From: CAVQCX01 sp963711095
Lineage (GTDB): Bacteria > Pseudomonadota > Gammaproteobacteria > Chromatiales > Chromatiaceae
NCBI GenBank assembly: GCA_963711095.1
Contig: CAVQCX010000015.1
Span: 69,880 to 133,879, forward strand
Direction of reading: 5' to 3'
DNA: 64,000 nucleotides
Shown: piece by piece, positions 61,249 through 64,000 of the stretch
Layout of the letters: each line of letters starts with the position of its first letter
How positions within the stretch are numbered: position 1 is the first letter of the stretch
The notes under the pieces: generated by a model
The model's database searches: none
What the model was told of the DNA's origin: nothing
What the model saw: only the letters and a program-made list of their open reading frames with translations
Translations under genes and position numbers: made by a program

Positions 61249-62264
61249 CAGGAGCCGTTCGTTGCCGCCCCGGGGGCGGTCGGCGCGGCCGTGGTGTCCA
61301 CGCTGACCCGGGCGCTGGTGCCGACCCGCAGGGGCAACGCCGGATCGGGATCGACGATCCGCACCCGCACCGGCACGCGCTGGGTCACCTTGACCCAGTT
61401 GCCGCTGGCGTTCTGGGGCGGCAGCAGGGAGAAGGCCGCCCCCGCGGCGGCACTGATGCTCTGCACCTGCCCGCGGAAGTGCTGGCCCGGATACATGTCC
61501 AGCGTCAGGTCCGCGGGCTGGCCGGGACGCAGGCGCTCAATCTGGGTCTCCTTGTAGTTCGCCTCCACCCAGTAGCGCTCGGAGCACACCACCACGAACA
61601 GCTCGCTGTCGGCGCGCACCACGCTGCCCGGGCGCAGGCCCAGCTCCGCGATCTGGCCGTTGCAAGGCGCCTCGACCCGGGTGTTGTCCAACTCCCAGCG
61701 GGCCCGCTCCAGGGCCGCCTTGGCCTGGATCACCCGGTCGTTGCCATCGCCGTCGGTGCCGAGCGCCCGGCGCGCCTGCTCGAGCGCGGCCTGGGCCACC
61801 TGCAGATTGGCCTGGGCGCTCTGGTAGTCCGCTTCGGTGTCATCGAGGCTCTGCCGGGCCAGGAAATCCTTCCTGACCAGACGCTGGGCCCGATCGGCCT
61901 TGGCACGAGCATTGCCCAGCAGCACCTCCCGGTGGTGCACCTCGGCAGCGGCGAAGCTCACGGCCGCGTTCAGCTCGCTGACCTCGCGCCGGGCCTGGGC
62001 CAGCCCCGCCCGGGCCTGCTCCAGGGCGAAGCGGAAGGGCACCGGGTCGACGGCGAACAGCAGGTCGCCCCGGGCCACTTGCTGCTGATCCGTCACCGGC
62101 ACCCGAGTCAGGCGGCCGCTGACCCTGGGGGCCACCCGCACGACGTCGGCGCTGACATAGGCGTCATCGGTACTGGGATGCCTGACACCGTAGCCCTGGT
62201 AGGCCCAGATACCGGCGGCGCCGGCCGCCACGGCGCCGGCCAGCACGAGAATCTTCAGGTGCAT
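61248..62264 (-). CDS. emrA: EmrA-like membrane fusion protein (HlyD family)
   Basis: The 338-residue protein has one N-terminal membrane anchor (residues 4-20) and the HlyD fold. The opening STDDAYVSADVVRVAPRVSGRL is typical of EmrA, followed by a long coiled-coil hairpin (about 75-190) and a beta-barrel region (VEAPCNGQIAELGLRPGSVV). The start at 62264 has GGAG at a good distance; the frame runs 66 bases further upstream without similarity. It joins EmrB to an outer-membrane channel. Confidence 0.92.
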   Translation of the reverse strand: MHLKILVLAGAVAAGAAGIWAYQGYGVRHPSTDDAYVSADVVRVAPRVSGRLTRVPVTDQQQVARGDLLFAVDPVPFRFALEQARAGLAQARREVSELNAAVSFAAAEVHHREVLLGNARAKADRAQRLVRKDFLARQSLDDTEADYQSAQANLQVAQAALEQARRALGTDGDGNDRVIQAKAALERARWELDNTRVEAPCNGQIAELGLRPGSVVRADSELFVVVCSERYWVEANYKETQIERLRPGQPADLTLDMYPGQHFRGQVQSISAAAGAAFSLLPPQNASGNWVKVTQRVPVRVRIVDPDPALPLRVGTSARVSVDTTAAPTAPGAATNGS

Positions 62265-62349
62265 CTCTTTGACTCCGATCGCCTGCGCTCTGGCTGTCGC
62301 CGTCCGTCCCCCGCCGCTTTGGACCGGCAAGGGCCGACCTGGGACCGGC

Positions 62350-62781
62350 CTACAGCTGCTCGGCCTTCTGCCTGACCTGTCGCAACACCGCCATGCAGAT
62401 CTCGACCTGCCCGGGGTCCAGATCCACCAGCAGGTCGTGGCGCAGCTGCGCCGCGACCCCGTCTATCCGGCCGATCACGCCGCGGGCCTGCTCCGTCAGA
62501 TGCACGGTCTTGGCGCGGCGATCCTGGGCGAGCTCACGGCGCTCGATCCAACCGTCCTCGCTCATGCGATCCAGCAGCCGGACCAGGGTAGGACCCTCGA
62601 TTCCGACCCATTGGGCCAGCGCCTTCTGCACCGCCCCGTCGCCACGCCGGTGCAGCTGCAGCAGCACCAACCAGCGCGCCTGGCTCAGCCCGAGGGGCCG
62701 CAGGCGCTCATCGAGTCGGGCGCGCCAGAGCCGGGCGGTCTCGCCCAGCAACGGCCCGAGTTGCTCCCATCCGGGTTGCAT
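62350..62781 (-). CDS. MarR-family transcriptional regulator
   Basis: The 143-residue winged-helix protein carries the DNA-recognition region GIEGPTLVRLLDRMSEDGWIERRE followed by DRRAKTVHLTEQAR, as in EmrR/MarR. The Met at 62781 is preferred because GAGG lies about 11 bases upstream and an AT-rich promoter-like stretch overlaps the earlier ATG at 62820. As first gene of the operon with emrAB it probably represses it until ligands bind. The AT-rich stretch at 62776-62835 is a likely operator/promoter. Confidence 0.88.
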   Translation of the reverse strand: MQPGWEQLGPLLGETARLWRARLDERLRPLGLSQARWLVLLQLHRRGDGAVQKALAQWVGIEGPTLVRLLDRMSEDGWIERRELAQDRRAKTVHLTEQARGVIGRIDGVAAQLRHDLLVDLDPGQVEICMAVLRQVRQKAEQL

Positions 62782-63004
62782 GTATATAGATGCCTCACTA
62801 ATAGATAGGTTACTACTCATATCATATCACGAAGATCGACGCCGAGAGGCTCACCTCCCACAACAGGGGGTCGATCTCCCTGTAGGAGACCAGCCCCTGG
62901 CCGATCGGATCGGGCCAGCGGGAGAAAGGCCGCCGAGCTCAGGGCATCCCGGGAACGGTAGCCCACCCAGAGGTCAGGCCGTCGCCAGCGTCGCCAGTCG
63001 CTGC
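62782..63004. other. Region between the MarR and DUF47 genes, with a coding remnant
   Basis: Minus-strand codons in two frames read SSDWRRWRRPDLWVGYRSRD and, after a shift, DPIGQGLVSYREIDPLLWEV. They look like a fragment of a lost protein with no intact start. The 62820 end holds the AT-rich emr promoter region. Confidence 0.35.
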
Positions 63005-63703
63005 TCAGCCGTATTTCACACTCAGGTCGTGCAGCGCCTCGCCCACATGGGCCAGGCAGTCGGCGGCGTTGGACAGATGGCGGTAGACCTCCCGCCGCTT
63101 GATACGATCGATCACGAACTCGACGCAAGCCCGCCCGGACGAGGCTGCGCCGGGGTCGGTCATGGCTTGGTAGGCCTCGCCCGCGAACATCTCTGCAAGG
63201 GCCTTGCGATACAGGGATTCCACCTCGCGCTCGGCGCGCCGCGCCCAAGCCGCCAGGGGCTCGGCCTCCGCGGGCCGGTCGCGAAACCGCTCGAAGGCCT
63301 GAGTCAGCGCCGCCGCCCCTGCCTGCAGCTGCGCCACCATCCCCTTCATCCAGGGATCCGCGGCCACGTCGAGCAGCTCCAGCTCGCGCACCGAGGTCGC
63401 GGCGTAGTCGAACACATGGTCCACCCCGGTGATCAGGAGGTAGATGTCCTCACGGTTGATGTGGGTGAAGAAGGAGCGGTGCAGTAGATCAAGGTTGCGC
63501 CGGGCGAGCGCATGGGCTTGGCGGACGCGACGCCGAACCTCCTGGGCGCGCTCTCCGCGCGGCTCTTCGAGGAAGCTCGCCAACACCTGCAGGACGACCT
63601 CCAGCAGGCGGCACTGATCTGCAATCGACGCCTGGAAGTCCGGCGCCTGGGGAAAGACCTTGCGCCAGATGCTGGTCAGCCAGCTGCGGCCCCCAGCGCT
63701 CAT
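63005..63703 (-). CDS. DUF47 family PhoU-like regulator of phosphate transport
   Basis: The 232-residue all-helical protein matches the DUF47/TIGR00153 PhoU-like family, with FFTHINREDIYLLITGVDHVFDYA and FVIDRIKRREVYRHLSNAADCLAHVGEALHDL as family hallmarks. It overlaps the upstream Pit transporter gene by 4 bases (ATGA), a standard pit-DUF47 pair that modulates low-affinity phosphate uptake. The open frame extends upstream only as overlap with the transporter. Confidence 0.92.
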   Translation of the reverse strand: MSAGGRSWLTSIWRKVFPQAPDFQASIADQCRLLEVVLQVLASFLEEPRGERAQEVRRRVRQAHALARRNLDLLHRSFFTHINREDIYLLITGVDHVFDYAATSVRELELLDVAADPWMKGMVAQLQAGAAALTQAFERFRDRPAEAEPLAAWARRAEREVESLYRKALAEMFAGEAYQAMTDPGAASSGRACVEFVIDRIKRREVYRHLSNAADCLAHVGEALHDLSVKYG

Positions 63704-64000
63704 ACGACCCCCCTGAGAACAAGCCAGGCGCCGGCGCCCAAAAGCCCTGTAACCGGCAGGGTGACGAGCCAGGTGAAGCCGAGCTCCCCGACCTTGCCCC
63801 AACGTCCGGCAGCGCCTACGCCGATGATGGTGGAGCTGACCACGTGGGTGGTGGATACCGGCCCGCCAAGCGCCGCAGGACCAGCTATAACGGTCGCGGC
63901 CGCCAGCCGGCTGGCGAGCCCGTGCACAGGGCGCAGCTTGTAGATCCCGAGCCCAGCCGTGCGCACGATGCGCCAGCCCCCGGACATGGTGCCCAGGTTG
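63700..64000 (-). CDS. Pit-family inorganic phosphate transporter, C-terminal part, cut by window edge
   Basis: The visible ~99 residues include NLGTMSGGWRIVRTAGLGIY, then the conserved PiT motif AAATVIAGPAALGGPVSTTHVVSSTIIGVGA, and a final membrane segment. This is the second half-repeat of an inorganic phosphate/metal-phosphate symporter. The N-terminal part lies beyond the right edge. It is followed by the DUF47 regulator gene. Confidence 0.93.
   Translation of the reverse strand, partial: NLGTMSGGWRIVRTAGLGIYKLRPVHGLASRLAAATVIAGPAALGGPVSTTHVVSSTIIGVGAAGRWGKVGELGFTWLVTLPVTGLLGAGAWLVLRGVV

Noticed and set aside
62817..63248. 143-codon minus-strand frame overlapping the DUF47 gene
   Set aside because: Most of it is out of frame with the clear DUF47 protein; only the last part may be a remnant of another gene.
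1..64000. tRNA, rRNA, tmRNA and riboswitches
   Set aside because: None was recognised on reading both strands. A tRNAscan and Rfam search would settle it.

Overview
The window is GC-rich DNA from a gammaproteobacterium. The housekeeping order mutM, YfhL-type ferredoxin, coaD, rsmD, two M16 peptidases, ftsY, ftsE, ftsX, rpoH is typical of that class. The respiratory genes (flavocytochrome c, Mtr-type cytochromes, aa3 oxidase with a cytochrome c tail, cbb3 maturation) suggest a lithotrophic or metal/sulfur-cycling member, plausibly near Chromatiales/Ectothiorhodospiraceae. The placement is inferred from gene content only.

Layout. 1-8.7 kb: start of a fatty-acid desaturase, a lone hydantoinase-A-like protein, a GldA/GldF/GldG/DUF4340 ABC operon with the last gene frameshifted, mutM, ferredoxin, coaD, rsmD. 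8.7-15.6 kb: M16 peptidase pair, ftsY, ftsEX, rpoH. 15.6-22.3 kb: a MITE-like element, a Tyr/Gly-rich secreted protein, pyruvate kinase, a large membrane protein, psiE and a dispersed repeat with a nested element. 22.3-37.0 kb: a multiheme extracellular-electron-transfer locus: NapC/NirT tetraheme, two OmcA/MtrC-type decaheme lipoproteins, MtrA, MtrB, an FccAB-like flavocytochrome pair, a DUF302 protein, a diheme c4-like cytochrome and a LysR regulator. 37.4-40.1 kb: ccoS and ccoI. 41.6-51.2 kb: aa3 oxidase structural and assembly genes (cyoE, ctaA, SCO-like, SURF1, DUF2909, coxC, coxA, coxB) with a decayed ctaG. 51.6-58.4 kb: a universal stress protein, then a tight seven-gene operon joining an RsbU/RsbW/RsbV-like partner-switching module to an MlaE/F/D lipid transporter and its lipoprotein, then a PAP2 phosphatase. 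58.7-64 kb: nitrilase, MarR-EmrA-EmrB, DUF47 regulator and the end of a Pit phosphate transporter.

How the genes may work together. The cytochrome locus contains each layer of an electron conduit: inner membrane (NapC/NirT), periplasm (diheme c, FccAB, MtrA), outer-membrane porin (MtrB) and surface decaheme lipoproteins. FccAB inside this locus raises the possibility that sulfide-derived electrons leave the cell through the conduit, or that outside electrons enter it. Both decaheme lipoprotein genes carry a similar 41-bp motif about 220-300 bp upstream, pointing to shared control.

Caveats. Four conserved genes (DUF4340, the first M16 peptidase, mtrA, coxB) each contain what reads as a single extra base, three of them in an AAG context. 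This looks like sequence error, though real mutation is not excluded. The ctaG remnant carries several lesions and a large truncation, and looks truly decayed. No tRNA, rRNA or CRISPR array was recognised.
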